A DNA stretch of 64,000 nucleotides from Pantoea anthophila (GCF_006494375.1 NZ_VHIZ01000037.1:1-64000), one strand, 5' to 3'. Shown: positions 33,420 through 42,200, numbered from the stretch's first letter. Made by a program: numbers and translations. Notes: generated from the sequence alone by a model not told the origin.

Positions 33420-33746
33420 TCAGGCTGCCATCTTTCGGCATTGTTCAGCACAGTGATGACAAGCTCTGGAGCACTCCTGACAATGGTCATGTTCATGCTT
33501 TCCACATTCATCGCCGCACTTCTGACAAACGTCAGCGCAAAGACGGCAGAGCGCCTGTGCTGAGTCGCTATTTAGTGTCATGAATTGAGCTGCGAGACGG
33601 CAGATATTTGCACATTGCATATCCAGCTTTATGCATTCGCGCATCATTTCAAGATTCTCTTCTTCGAGACATGAAGCCGCGCAGTTATCACATGCAGCTG
33701 CGCACAGGTAACAGGATTCGATGCATTTTTTATATTCGTCTGACAT
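33420..33746 (-). CDS. Cys-rich four-helix copper-storage-type protein (DUF326/Csp-like)
   Basis: 108 aa with 18 Cys arranged as CxxxC/CxxC on helices (CIESCYLCAAACDNCAASC, CRLCADVCQKCGDEC, CQECSRACHHCAEQC). No signal peptide, so a cytosolic form as in Csp3. Such bundles store Cu(I) via thiolates lining the core. Preceded by a good GAGGAGA site. It stands alone; the PQQ enzyme downstream does not use copper, so no functional link is implied. Confidence 0.88.
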   Translation of the reverse strand: MSDEYKKCIESCYLCAAACDNCAASCLEEENLEMMRECIKLDMQCANICRLAAQFMTLNSDSAQALCRLCADVCQKCGDECGKHEHDHCQECSRACHHCAEQCRKMAA

Positions 33747-34071
33747 GATATCTCCTCAGCTAAAGTTACAGATTAAGCATGGATGAGATAACTGATTATG
33801 CAATTCTGGTATTAGTTAATAGCCTTTCCGGGGTTTCACACACTTCATAACATCGCCTCTTCTATTCAAAAATACTTTTTGCCCGCAACACATCCCGGCT
33901 TGCGTAATTCCGTTTTCCTTCCAGGCCTGAGGAAGCTCACGCATTAACCGGTGATCTGAATACATTGGTTGTTCAGTCAGCTAAAGATGGCAGGTTTTTT
34001 TTATCATTTTCCGGCGAAAAACAGCCGCATAAACCTGCCAGTGCGCCATATTTAATGATTAATCAAACACC
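33747..34071. other. Intergenic region before the PQQ dehydrogenase genes
   Basis: 325 bases between two divergent genes; promoter sequences for both are expected. I see no ORF, no clear terminator and no strong dyad. Confidence 0.4.
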
Positions 34072-34452
34072 ATGGGACTTCCTGTTATGTTGCAACCTCA
34101 ATCTTCACGTCTGGGCGGCTTACTGCTGCTGATCGCGGCAGCGATCGGTTTCGCGGTGGCTTTGTATGCGTGGCTGACGCCACTGACCGGTGTGACCGGT
34201 ACAATCGGCGCATTAGGTGTGGCTATCGCCAGCGTTATTCTGGCGATACTGACATTTATTCTGCGTAGTGCATCCGGTCGCGGTGCACGTGCGACAGTAA
34301 TTGTTCTGACCCTGTTCGTGTTATTCGGTACTGCTTTTGCCGCCGCTTTGCTGCATCAGTACATCATTACGGCAGCGATGGTTGCAGGCCTTATTGGTCT
34401 GATTACGCTCTGCAGAAACCCCGCTCGTCCTGACCATCGCGTTAAAGCCTGA
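34072..34452 (+). CDS. Small membrane subunit of a PQQ dehydrogenase (SldB-like)
   Basis: 126 aa (or 121 from the ATG at 34087). Four hydrophobic helices (about residues 15-33, 42-62, 74-93, 97-112) and almost no loops, like the N-terminal membrane domain of membrane glucose dehydrogenase or the separate SldB subunit. It would anchor the periplasmic enzyme and pass electrons to ubiquinone. It ends 10 bases before the catalytic gene. Confidence 0.8.
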   Translation: MGLPVMLQPQSSRLGGLLLLIAAAIGFAVALYAWLTPLTGVTGTIGALGVAIASVILAILTFILRSASGRGARATVIVLTLFVLFGTAFAAALLHQYIITAAMVAGLIGLITLCRNPARPDHRVKA

Positions 34453-34462
34453 GGAAACCTTC

Positions 34463-36559
34463 GTGAAGAACAATAAAACGACTCCGGTAATGAAAGTCGG
34501 CATGACGGCGCTGGCGCTGCTGCTTACCCCACTGGCACTCCATGCGCAGGATAACGCTGCAGAGGCCTCTATGGGCGCGCGGGAGAAGGTCAGTCCGGAT
34601 GCGGCTGATCACCAATCTCCCGGTACCACTAATACCACAGACGATGCCTCAACCGGCAAGCGTGATGGAGATAAGGTCGCAACGGCAGACAATCCCCCGA
34701 CTTCGCTGGTGCCATCGGGTGCGACCTGGGACAGCTTCCACGGTCAGCTTAACGCGCAGAAATACAGCCCGCTGAAGCAGATCAATACAGACAACGTCAG
34801 CCGGTTAAAGAAGATCTGGGAATTTCATACCGGTGATGTCTCGGACGGCAAGGGTGACACGCCCGCGACCGTCTGGTCAGCCACCCCTATTTTTGCCAAT
34901 CAGACCCTGTATATCGGTACGCCTTTCGATCGCCTGATTGCCCTCGATCCCGGTACGGGGAAAGAGAAATGGCACTACGACACCAAATCCCCGCGTAAAG
35001 CTCTGACCCAGCCCGTTCTGAAAAACCGGGGCGTCTCTTACTGGCAGGCAAAAACCCCCGTCGCCGGACAGGCGTGTCAGAAAATCGTCTATATGGGTAC
35101 GGTTGATGGCAAGCTCTTTGCGCTGGATGCCGATTCCGGTAAGCCATGCAGCGACTTTGCTGATAATGGCGTTCTCGATCTCAATCAGTGGAACACGATT
35201 AACGCCAAATACCCGCTTTCAGTTCTGCAGCCGCCAACGGTCGTGGGTAACCGCCTGCTGATTGGCTGGGCGGGCAAGGACTGGGCCTATGCTGAAGCGC
35301 CTCCGGGCACGGTTTTCGCCGTGAATGCGCAGACCGGCAAACGCGAATGGACGTTTGACGCTATTCCGGAAGCGGTCCGCAAACGGACCGGTACGGCTAA
35401 CGTCTGGACACATATGTCAGCTGATGAGGCGCATGGACTGGTGTATCTGCCGGTCTCATCGCCGTCTCCTAACTACTGGGGAGGTAACCGCACTGCACCT
35501 ATCCCACTGGGTACCTCAACCACTGCACTGGATGTGAACACCGGTAAAGTGGTCTGGTCCCGTCAGTGGGTGCACCACGATGTGTGGGACTATGACATCA
35601 ACTCGGCGCCGACACTGATGGATATCACGGTCAATGGCAAACCGATCCCGGCACTGATTCAGGCAACCAAGCAGGGCTTTTTGTTTGTGGTGAATCGGCT
35701 GACCGGTGAGGATGTCTGGCCGATTGAAGAGCGACCTGTGCCGCAGGGTGATGGCTCGGTTCAGGGTGAAGTTCTTTCACCCACGCAGCCATTCCCGACG
35801 AAACCTGCACCGCTGCTTGACCAGTCGAAAAAGCCAGCGATCTGGAAACTGGCGGATATGGTGGGGGCAGGTCAGTGTTCAAGGTTATGGGATAAGCTGA
35901 CCTACGAAGGCATGTACACGCCGCCTGTCACCAAAGGCGAAGGCACACTGACGTATCCGGACAGTGCGGGTGGCGTGCAGTGGGGCGGCGTCGCGTTCGA
36001 TCCTCAAAAGCAGATCGCGATCGTTAATACCTCCCATATCGTGCAGTACGTGAAGCTCTACAGCCGCGAAGATTATGAAAAAGCGGATAATGGCGCGGGC
36101 AATGAGAGTGGTTTTGCACCACAGGAAGGCGCGCCTTACGGCATGCGTCTCATGGTTGCCAATAACTGGCTGGGCATGCCGTGCTGGCAGCCACCCTTTG
36201 GTGAAATCGTGGCGATTGATATGCACACCGGTGACGTCAAATGGCGTCGTCCTGTTGGCGCATCTCAGCAGTATGGCTTCTTTATGCCAGAAAGCTGGGG
36301 CTCACCGACCATCGGCGGCCCGGCAGTCACTGCGGGCGGCGTGATATTTATTGGTGCGTCAATGGATGCTAAGGTTCGCGCCTATTCCGTGGAGAGTGGC
36401 GAGGAGCTGTGGTCCGATCAGGCAGAAGCCCCCGCGGTAGCCAATCCCTCGGTCTATGAGTATAAAGGCCGCCAGTACGTGGCGTTTGTCGCCGGCGGTA
36501 ATACCATCCTCAAGGATCAGGTGGGCGACCAGGTGGTGGTTTACGCTTTACCTGAATAG
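34463..36559 (+). CDS. Periplasmic PQQ-dependent sugar/polyol dehydrogenase
   Basis: 698 aa with a signal peptide (VGMTALALLLTPLALHAQ). Residues about 30-80 are a Thr/Asp/Ser-rich linker, then an eight-bladed propeller with family motifs: WSATPIFANQTLYIGTPFDR, GKEKW, the VHHDVWDYDI segment holding the expected catalytic Asp, and WGSPTIGGPAVTAGGVIFIG near the end. It matches the glucose/quinate/polyol membrane-linked group but lacks the fused membrane domain, which is supplied by the preceding gene as in SldAB. Substrate (glucose, glycerol, sorbitol, arabitol) cannot be told. PQQ biosynthesis genes are not in the window. Confidence 0.88.
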   Translation: MKNNKTTPVMKVGMTALALLLTPLALHAQDNAAEASMGAREKVSPDAADHQSPGTTNTTDDASTGKRDGDKVATADNPPTSLVPSGATWDSFHGQLNAQKYSPLKQINTDNVSRLKKIWEFHTGDVSDGKGDTPATVWSATPIFANQTLYIGTPFDRLIALDPGTGKEKWHYDTKSPRKALTQPVLKNRGVSYWQAKTPVAGQACQKIVYMGTVDGKLFALDADSGKPCSDFADNGVLDLNQWNTINAKYPLSVLQPPTVVGNRLLIGWAGKDWAYAEAPPGTVFAVNAQTGKREWTFDAIPEAVRKRTGTANVWTHMSADEAHGLVYLPVSSPSPNYWGGNRTAPIPLGTSTTALDVNTGKVVWSRQWVHHDVWDYDINSAPTLMDITVNGKPIPALIQATKQGFLFVVNRLTGEDVWPIEERPVPQGDGSVQGEVLSPTQPFPTKPAPLLDQSKKPAIWKLADMVGAGQCSRLWDKLTYEGMYTPPVTKGEGTLTYPDSAGGVQWGGVAFDPQKQIAIVNTSHIVQYVKLYSREDYEKADNGAGNESGFAPQEGAPYGMRLMVANNWLGMPCWQPPFGEIVAIDMHTGDVKWRRPVGASQQYGFFMPESWGSPTIGGPAVTAGGVIFIGASMDAKVRAYSVESGEELWSDQAEAPAVANPSVYEYKGRQYVAFVAGGNTILKDQVGDQVVVYALPE

Positions 36560-36587
36560 CGGTTGCTGAAGATTCCGTGAAGAATGT

Positions 36588-36612
36588 ATGGGGCCTCTGG
36601 GGCCCCATTTTC
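36588..36612 (+). terminator. Rho-independent terminator after the PQQ gene
   Basis: Stem TGGGGCC / GGCCCCA with a short loop and TTTTCTTT. Confidence 0.88.
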
Positions 36613-36768
36613 TTTGTGATTCTGACCAAACGATCATTCTCCTAAAAGCAATCTCATGCCCAGTCTGAGAGCCGTCGACTGCAGATAGAACTGAAAGGCG
36701 TTATTGATAAAAGTTACTGACTAAGCAGATCAAACAGTTCTGGCTTCTGAATTTTCAGAATTAATATC

Positions 36769-37665
36769 TTATGTATTCTTCAGGTTCAGAAAGTAGTCCA
36801 TTAACGTTTTGTCCCAGCGCTCTCCATACTGAGTGTCATTTATGCCTGTGTTTTTATCCTGTATGACATCATTGCCTTCTAATCTGAATCCATGCTTCTT
36901 GCCGGCTTCGGTGACAGTAAATACACCATCTTTGCTGATGACATCAGGTTCTTCAATTTTCAGTGTGGCTTCGCTGGCCGTATTTATTATGTAGTTATTC
37001 TGTCCCTGACTTACATAAGTTGCGAACGGAGATGCCATGAATTGGCTTTTCGATGTCGCATCAGAACCGGTAGTTTTCATGATGGATTCCAGATAGTCAA
37101 AACTCGCGGTATGACTGAAAGAATACCCAGGGTCGAGTTCATATCTGATAAAAGCAGGGTCGAGGCCAGAGTTTGCAAAGTTATCACCGCTCAGAATACG
37201 GGATGCTGTTGCAGCATCTTTATCTGTAAATGATACCGTCTGAACCCGACCAGTCGTATCGTGACTATTCCCTGTATTATAACTACCTGACACGCTTCCG
37301 AACTTACGGTAATTACCTAAATCGCGTGCTATATCATCAACATATCGTAAGTCAGCTCCCTGTGTCTGTGCCTGATCATAGAGATGTGAAAGTGCGCCCA
37401 AATCGCTCTTCGTCAGAAAAACAGAGGCATCCATTCCCTGGTTATTTTTGGTAAGCTGAGTCTGCATTTCAGGTAAGGTGCTTACCTTACCAAAAAGACG
37501 AGACATCATCAGTCCTCGTCCACTTATCGTAGACTGGCCTGACGAGACAGGCTGCACGACTGTAGCGTTGCTCTCGCTGGCAGGGTAGAGGCTGGAGCTT
37601 TCAGGGGTTTTAACTGATACAGATGGATTCTGCCTGTAAATATTGTTTAACGTATTGATGTTCAT
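36769..37665 (-). CDS. Unknown effector-like protein
   Basis: 298 aa from the ATG at 37665 with GGAGAGG upstream (a TTG two codons earlier is less likely). The first 50 residues are rich in Ser, Asn, Thr, Pro and Val and free of a classical signal peptide, like type III secretion leaders. A central segment LTKSDLGALSHLYDQAQTQG..LRYVDDIARDLGNYRKFG has EF-hand-like Asp spacing and recalls plant-pathogen secreted proteins. The gene is AT-richer than its neighbours and isolated, suggesting transfer. I found no hrp box upstream. Function and secretion are unproven. Confidence 0.6.
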   Translation of the reverse strand: MNINTLNNIYRQNPSVSVKTPESSSLYPASESNATVVQPVSSGQSTISGRGLMMSRLFGKVSTLPEMQTQLTKNNQGMDASVFLTKSDLGALSHLYDQAQTQGADLRYVDDIARDLGNYRKFGSVSGSYNTGNSHDTTGRVQTVSFTDKDAATASRILSGDNFANSGLDPAFIRYELDPGYSFSHTASFDYLESIMKTTGSDATSKSQFMASPFATYVSQGQNNYIINTASEATLKIEEPDVISKDGVFTVTEAGKKHGFRLEGNDVIQDKNTGINDTQYGERWDKTLMDYFLNLKNT

Positions 37666-37826
37666 TGCCAATGCCTCTCCATCCTGAACAACACTCAGTC
37701 CGTGATAAATATCGATGGTTTTTTTAAGTAACGACAGAGCGACATAAAACTTTAGATGAAATGATTCATTTAAGGTCTCCAGTCAAAAAAGCAAACGCTC
37801 TGTTCTTTACAGATTTAAGCAAAGAG

Positions 37827-37850
37827 GCCGCTTCTGGTACAAAGCGGACC
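37827..37850. repeat. Dispersed palindromic element, copy 4
   Basis: GGCCGC..AGCGGACC around TTCTGGTACAA. Upstream of the effector-like gene and downstream of the Gly-rich operon; compare 11651-11676. Confidence 0.55.
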
Positions 37851-37945
37851 TTGTGAAAAGTCAGACGTTCAGCCAGAGCGATATCAGGTTTTAATACCTT
37901 AATTACATCAACCTGACTGAAAGAGATTCATTACGAAAAGTCTGT

Positions 37946-38365
37946 CTACTTAGACGCTCTGGCACCGCTCATCCCCGGAGAACCATCGTGACCTCCATTG
38001 GTACCACCCTGACCACCCTGACCACCTAACCCCCCGGGGCCCGCATCACCTCCATTTCCACCGTTACCTGAACCATCACCATTACCACCATTTCCACCGT
38101 TACCTCCATCTTCGCCACCACTTCCCCCATTACCTCCGTTTCCATCAGACCCGGCTCCGGCATTTCCGCCGTTACCGCCGTCACCATTGCCGGAGCCATC
38201 ACCTCCATCACCTCCATCTCCATCGTCTGCGGTAGCATTAAAGCTAATGGCAAAAGTTAATGCCGGTAACAGAATAGAAGGTGTGCAAAAAATTAATACC
38301 CGAAGTGTTATGAGAGTTATTATGACTGATGACTTTAAAAAGACGCGCAAACTAAAATATTGCAT
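37946..38365 (-). CDS. Secreted glycine-rich GGN/GGD-repeat protein D
   Basis: 139 aa with AAGGAG 7 bases before the ATG. A long hydrophobic signal sequence (about residues 10-45, ITLITLRVLIFCTPSILLPA) is followed by about 85 residues of G-G-[N/D/S] triplets (GDGGDGGDG, NGGNGGNGD) and a tail GQGGQGGTNGGHDGSPG ending SGARASK. No cysteine after the leader. The Gly-every-third pattern fits a polyglycine-II-type helix bundle, as in phage PGII adhesins or the snow-flea antifreeze protein. Last gene of a four-gene operon of similar proteins; function unknown. Confidence 0.75.
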   Translation of the reverse strand: MQYFSLRVFLKSSVIITLITLRVLIFCTPSILLPALTFAISFNATADDGDGGDGGDGSGNGDGGNGGNAGAGSDGNGGNGGSGGEDGGNGGNGGNGDGSGNGGNGGDAGPGGLGGQGGQGGTNGGHDGSPGMSGARASK

Positions 38366-38402
38366 TCAGACTCTCCTTAAATGAACTTGTTACATTATCT
38401 GA

Positions 38403-38711
38403 TTATGTGTTCCCCCCATCCCCGCCATCTCCACCGTCACCGCCATTTCCGCCAGGTGAATTATTACTGCCCCCATCACCTCCATCTCCACCATCAGCGC
38501 CATTTCCCCCGGCCGCGCCTTCACCTCCGTGCCCGTTGTTACCACTGTTACCCCCATCACCACCATTGCCGCCATCAGCTGTCAGATGAAACAAATGAGA
38601 AGCCGGTATTACAATTTTTTTCTCCTTGTTTGCCCAGGCATTGGTCATTGAGTTGAGAATTACTACGCTAAACAGGCTTAACGAGAAAAATGTATTTATT
38701 TTGTTATTCAT
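38403..38711 (-). CDS. Secreted glycine-rich GGN/GGD-repeat protein C
   Basis: 102 aa. Its ATG overlaps the upstream gene's stop (ATGA) and its ribosome site GGAG is inside that gene. Signal peptide FFSLSLFSVVILNSMTNAWA, a short hydrophobic spacer (KKIVIPASHLFHLTA), then 55 residues of pure Gly-Gly-Asx repeats (GGNGGDGGNSGNNG, GGDGGDGGDGG). Same architecture as its neighbours, so the operon likely arose by duplication. Confidence 0.75.
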   Translation of the reverse strand: MNNKINTFFSLSLFSVVILNSMTNAWANKEKKIVIPASHLFHLTADGGNGGDGGNSGNNGHGGEGAAGGNGADGGDGGDGGSNNSPGGNGGDGGDGGDGGNT

Positions 38712-39001
38712 CCATTAGCTCCATTAGCTCCGGGCGCACCGTTTCCGCCATTTGCGTTTCCATCAGGCGTGTTACCGCCATTACCGCCATTGCCGCCATT
38801 GATACATGGGGTTCCCGACACACCTTGCCTGCCATTCTCACCATTAGCGTCACCGCTTTTAGTCGTGCCGCCATCTTTCCCATTCAGATATGAGCAGTCA
38901 TTATGTTTATGATGATGCCTGTTTGAGGCCTGAGCATTCAAAGCACTGACTAAAATAGTTGAAAGGATAACTATATTGATGGTTAATGAGCGAACTTTCA
39001 T
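38708..39001 (-). CDS. Secreted glycine-rich repeat protein B, His-rich N-terminus
   Basis: 97 aa with GGAG before the ATG. Signal peptide (INIVILSTILVSALNAQA), then a His cluster SNRHHHKHNDCSYL and a Cys pair (Cys37, Cys66), possibly a metal-binding or disulfide-stabilised head. The C-terminal half has NGGNGGNGG and GGNGAPGANGANG repeats, partly collagen-like (G-A-P, G-A-N). Overlaps gene C by 4 bases. Confidence 0.72.
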   Translation of the reverse strand: MKVRSLTINIVILSTILVSALNAQASNRHHHKHNDCSYLNGKDGGTTKSGDANGENGRQGVSGTPCINGGNGGNGGNTPDGNANGGNGAPGANGANG

Positions 39002-39065
39002 TTTATATCTCCATAAATTAAACGCGGAGAAATCATTCGCCGCGTATTAAAATTAAAGCAGCCTG

Positions 39066-39434
39066 TTATGAACCACCATCACCACCATTATCTCCTCCGC
39101 CATCTCCGCCGCCATTATCGCTTCCGTCACCATTACCGGTACCGTTATTATCTCCACTGTCATTACCATTGCTGCTGCCATTCCCACTATCGGCATTACC
39201 ACCATTACCACCATTGCCGCCATCCCCGCCTGGCGCTCCCGGTGAATTATCATTCCCACCATTCCCCCCATTACCTCCTGCAGCACCTGCAGCGCCATTC
39301 GCATCGCCGATTAACACATAGGGCTTCGCAGAGTCGGATTTAATAGCCTCACTGTCCAACAGCGCTGCGACTGATAGCCGGGATGACATAATTAGCAAAA
39401 CTCCTAACGCAAAAGTGATTTTATTGAGTCTCAT
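39066..39434 (-). CDS. Secreted glycine-rich GGN/GGD-repeat protein A
   Basis: 122 aa, first gene of the operon, with AAGGATGG before the ATG. Signal peptide ITFALGVLLIMSSRLSVAA, a short unique segment (LLDSEAIKSDSAKPYVLIG), then Gly-Gly-Asn repeats and an Asn/Asp/Ser/Gly tail (NGNDSGDNNGTGNGDG). Highly acidic and free of Cys. A hairpin (arms AACCCC / GGGGTT at 39486-39502) lies 50 bases upstream in the leader and could be regulatory. Confidence 0.75.
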   Translation of the reverse strand: MRLNKITFALGVLLIMSSRLSVAALLDSEAIKSDSAKPYVLIGDANGAAGAAGGNGGNGGNDNSPGAPGGDGGNGGNGGNADSGNGSSNGNDSGDNNGTGNGDGSDNGGGDGGGDNGGDGGS

Positions 39435-40563
39435 AGTCCATCCTTAAAGTAAGAAATACATGAGTAAAAAACACGTTGCTGATAACCCCGCCGTGGGGTT
39501 GCCTGAAGTAAATTAAAAAAAGCATGAAAAGAGAAGGGATGCAGATGTAATAAGAAGTGTCTGGTGATTAACTGTTGTGTGTAAAGTAGCAGGTAGGTTT
39601 GTTAGATCTTTAATGTATCTTTCTGGCGGGTGCTGTTTTGTCAGGCCAGCTCTGAAAGTGATATACAGTTCACGGTAACAGCTTTTACAGGCTGAAACCT
39701 ATTACATTTTTATTAAGCATTAATTTTATGTTTATCTAAAAAATTGGATAGGTAATGAAAAAATTGCATTTCAGAAGGTTGTAACCTCTTTAATTCTGAT
39801 TATTTAATGATTAATGCAGAAACTGTTTAAGAGCAGATCTGTTGCATTCAGGACAAACTGGCACGGCGAGGCTGGAGGGCTCTTCAACAGGCGCGCTGAA
39901 GATACACTACGAATCCAGAGGAGCTGGGTTAAGCGGATCGCACATCAGAAAGGAGTCAAAACGCCTGCTGATTCTGACTAAAACAGACTGTTTGCCAGCG
40001 TAAATTATTGTGAGATAGCCACTGAAAGGGCTGAATCCTTAAGGTGTGTTTCCGGCGGATGGCCAGGCGCCCCAAGCCGCGCTGCAGATCCATCAGGCTG
40101 CTAACAAACTGCACCTGGTGTTTTTCTGAACCTGGAACTGAGTAAAATCATACGGGCTTTTACAGACTCGGTTACGCTTATCTGCCACTCTTTCTGCAGC
40201 ATGAGTGAGTCAGAACCCACCTGAACTCTTTTCGATTGAACAAGCATGCTTCAGCACAGCGTCACAGTGCTCTGTTTTTATAAATTTTAACAAAGGTAAT
40301 ATTTTATTAACGGGGTGCGGAAAATATAACTTTCAACTCAGTGTCATAAGAATTTGTTTTAATTTTAAAATTTTCATCCCTGTCGTCTGGCTTATTTCGC
40401 CTGGCGTGCGTCTCGCTTATGCTTTTTCCCCGCAGAGTTTAAACGGGTCCGCTTGCAAACATCCTTGCCCCCTCTAGAATAAACAGTGCAACACGAATAC
40501 GGCTGGCGATATTTATCATGCCGGTTACCATCTATTTTTAGAAAAGTTATCCAGGAGGATAAT
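39435..40563. other. 1.1-kb gene-poor region upstream of the Gly-rich operon
   Basis: AT-rich near 39500-39800 (promoter side of the operon, with the AACCCC/GGGGTT hairpin) and GC-richer, decayed-looking sequence at 39830-40200 with no open frame over 90 codons that I trust. No recognisable IS or RNA gene. The last 120 bases should hold the promoter of the KGG gene. Confidence 0.45.
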
Positions 40564-40743
40564 ATGGCCGAACATCGTGGTGGTTCAGGTAATTTTGCAG
40601 AAAACCCTGAGAAAGCATCTGAAGCGGGTAAAAAAGGCGGGCAAAACAGTGGCGGTAACTTCGCCAATGACCGTGAAAAAGCTTCAGAAGCGGGCAAAAA
40701 AGGTGGCCAGAATAGCCACGGGGGCGGACGTAAGTCTGAATAA
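40564..40743 (+). CDS. KGG-repeat stress protein (YciG-like), copy 1
   Basis: 59 aa from the ATG at 40564 with CAGGAGGATA upstream; the longer open frame has no family sequence. Two KGG repeats (GGSGNFAENPEKASEAGKKGG and GGNFANDREKASEAGKKGG; each about 20 residues). Small, hydrophilic, probably general-stress induced (RpoS-type in E. coli YciG). Followed by a strong terminator. A paralogue lies at 53836. Confidence 0.9.
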   Translation: MAEHRGGSGNFAENPEKASEAGKKGGQNSGGNFANDREKASEAGKKGGQNSHGGGRKSE

Positions 40744-40773
40744 TCAGAGATGTTAATGCTGATTTAGCCTCAG

Positions 40774-40798
40774 GCCCCGGCATTCCTGCCGGGGCTTT
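40774..40798 (+). terminator. Rho-independent terminator after KGG gene
   Basis: Stem GCCCCGGCA / TGCCGGGGC, loop TTCC, then TTTCAGTTTT. Confidence 0.88.
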
Positions 40799-40916
40799 CA
40801 GTTTTAATACATTGAGAGATGAGGGTTAATTTACGAAACCATTGTCAATAAATAAGCGCTGCCGCAGTGTTACTGGCAATGTTTATTAAATCCTTTCTCT
40901 GTCAGCCGATATTGCT

Positions 40917-42200
40917 TTATATCAGGCTCTCTTCTTCACTTATTCCCGTCCCGTTTAAATAGTGCCAGCCATAAGCACGTTTAACTGCCTTTTTATCTGC
41001 CTCACAATGCATCGCGTGACTGGCACGCGTCAGCGCAAGCAAGGCATGGCGCTGCGCCTCTGCGGCATAACGTTGAGGTGAAATCACCGCCAGCGAGTGC
41101 AGCGCTTTCTGCAGGCGCAACTGAACTTCGACCAGTGCGGCACCATCTCGCGCAATCCCGGTGAAAATATCGTCAAACATGTCGCAGATTTGTACGGGCT
41201 GCATAAAGAGCCGCGGGTAGTGCGTGGTGGCAGAGTCTGCAGAGGCGGGCAGGGTAAACAACCTGACCGCCCGGCCGATAATATCGATCGCAGTGCCCGG
41301 ATCGTTAACCGCCGGAGATAGCGCGCGTGAGGCGATTTCGGACAGGACACACAGCCCAAAGCGGGGGTCCTGTTCAAAGGAACGCTGCTCACCCAGGGTG
41401 AAGGCATGACACACTCTCTGCATCTCATCCTCTTCCAGTGGCCGATCGCACCAGAGCAGCGGGGCGCCATGATGAATAAAACTGCCCGGCTGAGCGGCAA
41501 GATAAAGATGACAGTCGTTCTCCTGAGCGAAGTCGGAAAGATGTTGCAGGTCAACATGTTGCAGATAGCCGGTCTGCGGATGAAAGATGCTCTGCGGGGC
41601 GCTATTCTCCGGCAGAACACCGTTCCAGGCAGAGCAGCCCATACAGGGTTGCCGGAGGCGATCGTGGAGGGCTGCCGTGGTGGCTTCTTCGACGCGATGG
41701 GATGTGTCAGACATGCAGCCAAACTGGGCCAGATGCTGTATCCAGCGCAGCAGCGTCACGACAATCGTGGCAATGACCACCAGGGTGACAAAAAAGAGAA
41801 TCACCCGCCCCTGGGTGCCATAGGCGCCCATGCCAAGGGCAATGATGCCCACCAGGCTGTAAAGAAAGGAGCCAATAAAGGTCGCCAGCACATTCTGCGT
41901 TGTGCCATCTTCAAGCAGCAGCACCGTAGCGCGTGGCGTCACGCTGCTGCTGGCAGAGTTATAAGCCGTAACCACGATATTGAGCGAGAAGGTGGTGACG
42001 GCCAGCATACTTGAGGCGAGTATCGTCAGGATCTTATCGACCGCGTCACTGCCCACAATCCCTGATACCGAAACCGGTATAAAGGGTTTAAGGGCGATAG
42101 CGACAAGGGCAGTGATAATCGCCAGCAGCGCGAATAATGAACTGCGAAACCAGAGCTGTCGGGTCAGCCGCAGAAGAAGCCACCGCGTTTTAGACATCAT
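40917..42200 (-). CDS. DUF2254 family membrane protein
   Basis: 427 aa. Four hydrophobic helices in the first 160 residues (LFALLAIITALVAIAL.., ILASSMLAVTTFSLNIVVTA, VLATFIGSFLYSLVGIIALG, VILFFVTLVVIATIVVTLL), then a large soluble part with SRALSPAVNDPGTAIDIIGR, a conserved DUF2254 block. Inner membrane; function unknown, sometimes linked to ion flux. Divergent from a SulP transporter 520 bases away. Confidence 0.85.
   Translation of the reverse strand: MMSKTRWLLLRLTRQLWFRSSLFALLAIITALVAIALKPFIPVSVSGIVGSDAVDKILTILASSMLAVTTFSLNIVVTAYNSASSSVTPRATVLLLEDGTTQNVLATFIGSFLYSLVGIIALGMGAYGTQGRVILFFVTLVVIATIVVTLLRWIQHLAQFGCMSDTSHRVEEATTAALHDRLRQPCMGCSAWNGVLPENSAPQSIFHPQTGYLQHVDLQHLSDFAQENDCHLYLAAQPGSFIHHGAPLLWCDRPLEEDEMQRVCHAFTLGEQRSFEQDPRFGLCVLSEIASRALSPAVNDPGTAIDIIGRAVRLFTLPASADSATTHYPRLFMQPVQICDMFDDIFTGIARDGAALVEVQLRLQKALHSLAVISPQRYAAEAQRHALLALTRASHAMHCEADKKAVKRAYGWHYLNGTGISEEESLI

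Noticed and set aside
37666..37826. hrp box upstream of the effector-like gene
   Set aside because: No GGAACC-N15/16-CCAC match found.
38026..39343. His-, Met- or Pro-rich frames on both strands around 38-39.3 kb
   Set aside because: Out-of-frame readings of the GGN/GGD codon repeats; no ribosome sites or signal peptides.
37946..39434. CRISPR-like repetition or Gly-rich microcin (MccB17-type)
   Set aside because: The repeats are codon-level triplets without spacers; the proteins have Sec-type signal peptides and lack Cys/Ser heterocycle precursors and maturation genes.
41406..42014. 202-codon plus-strand frame
   Set aside because: Antisense shadow of the DUF2254 gene.
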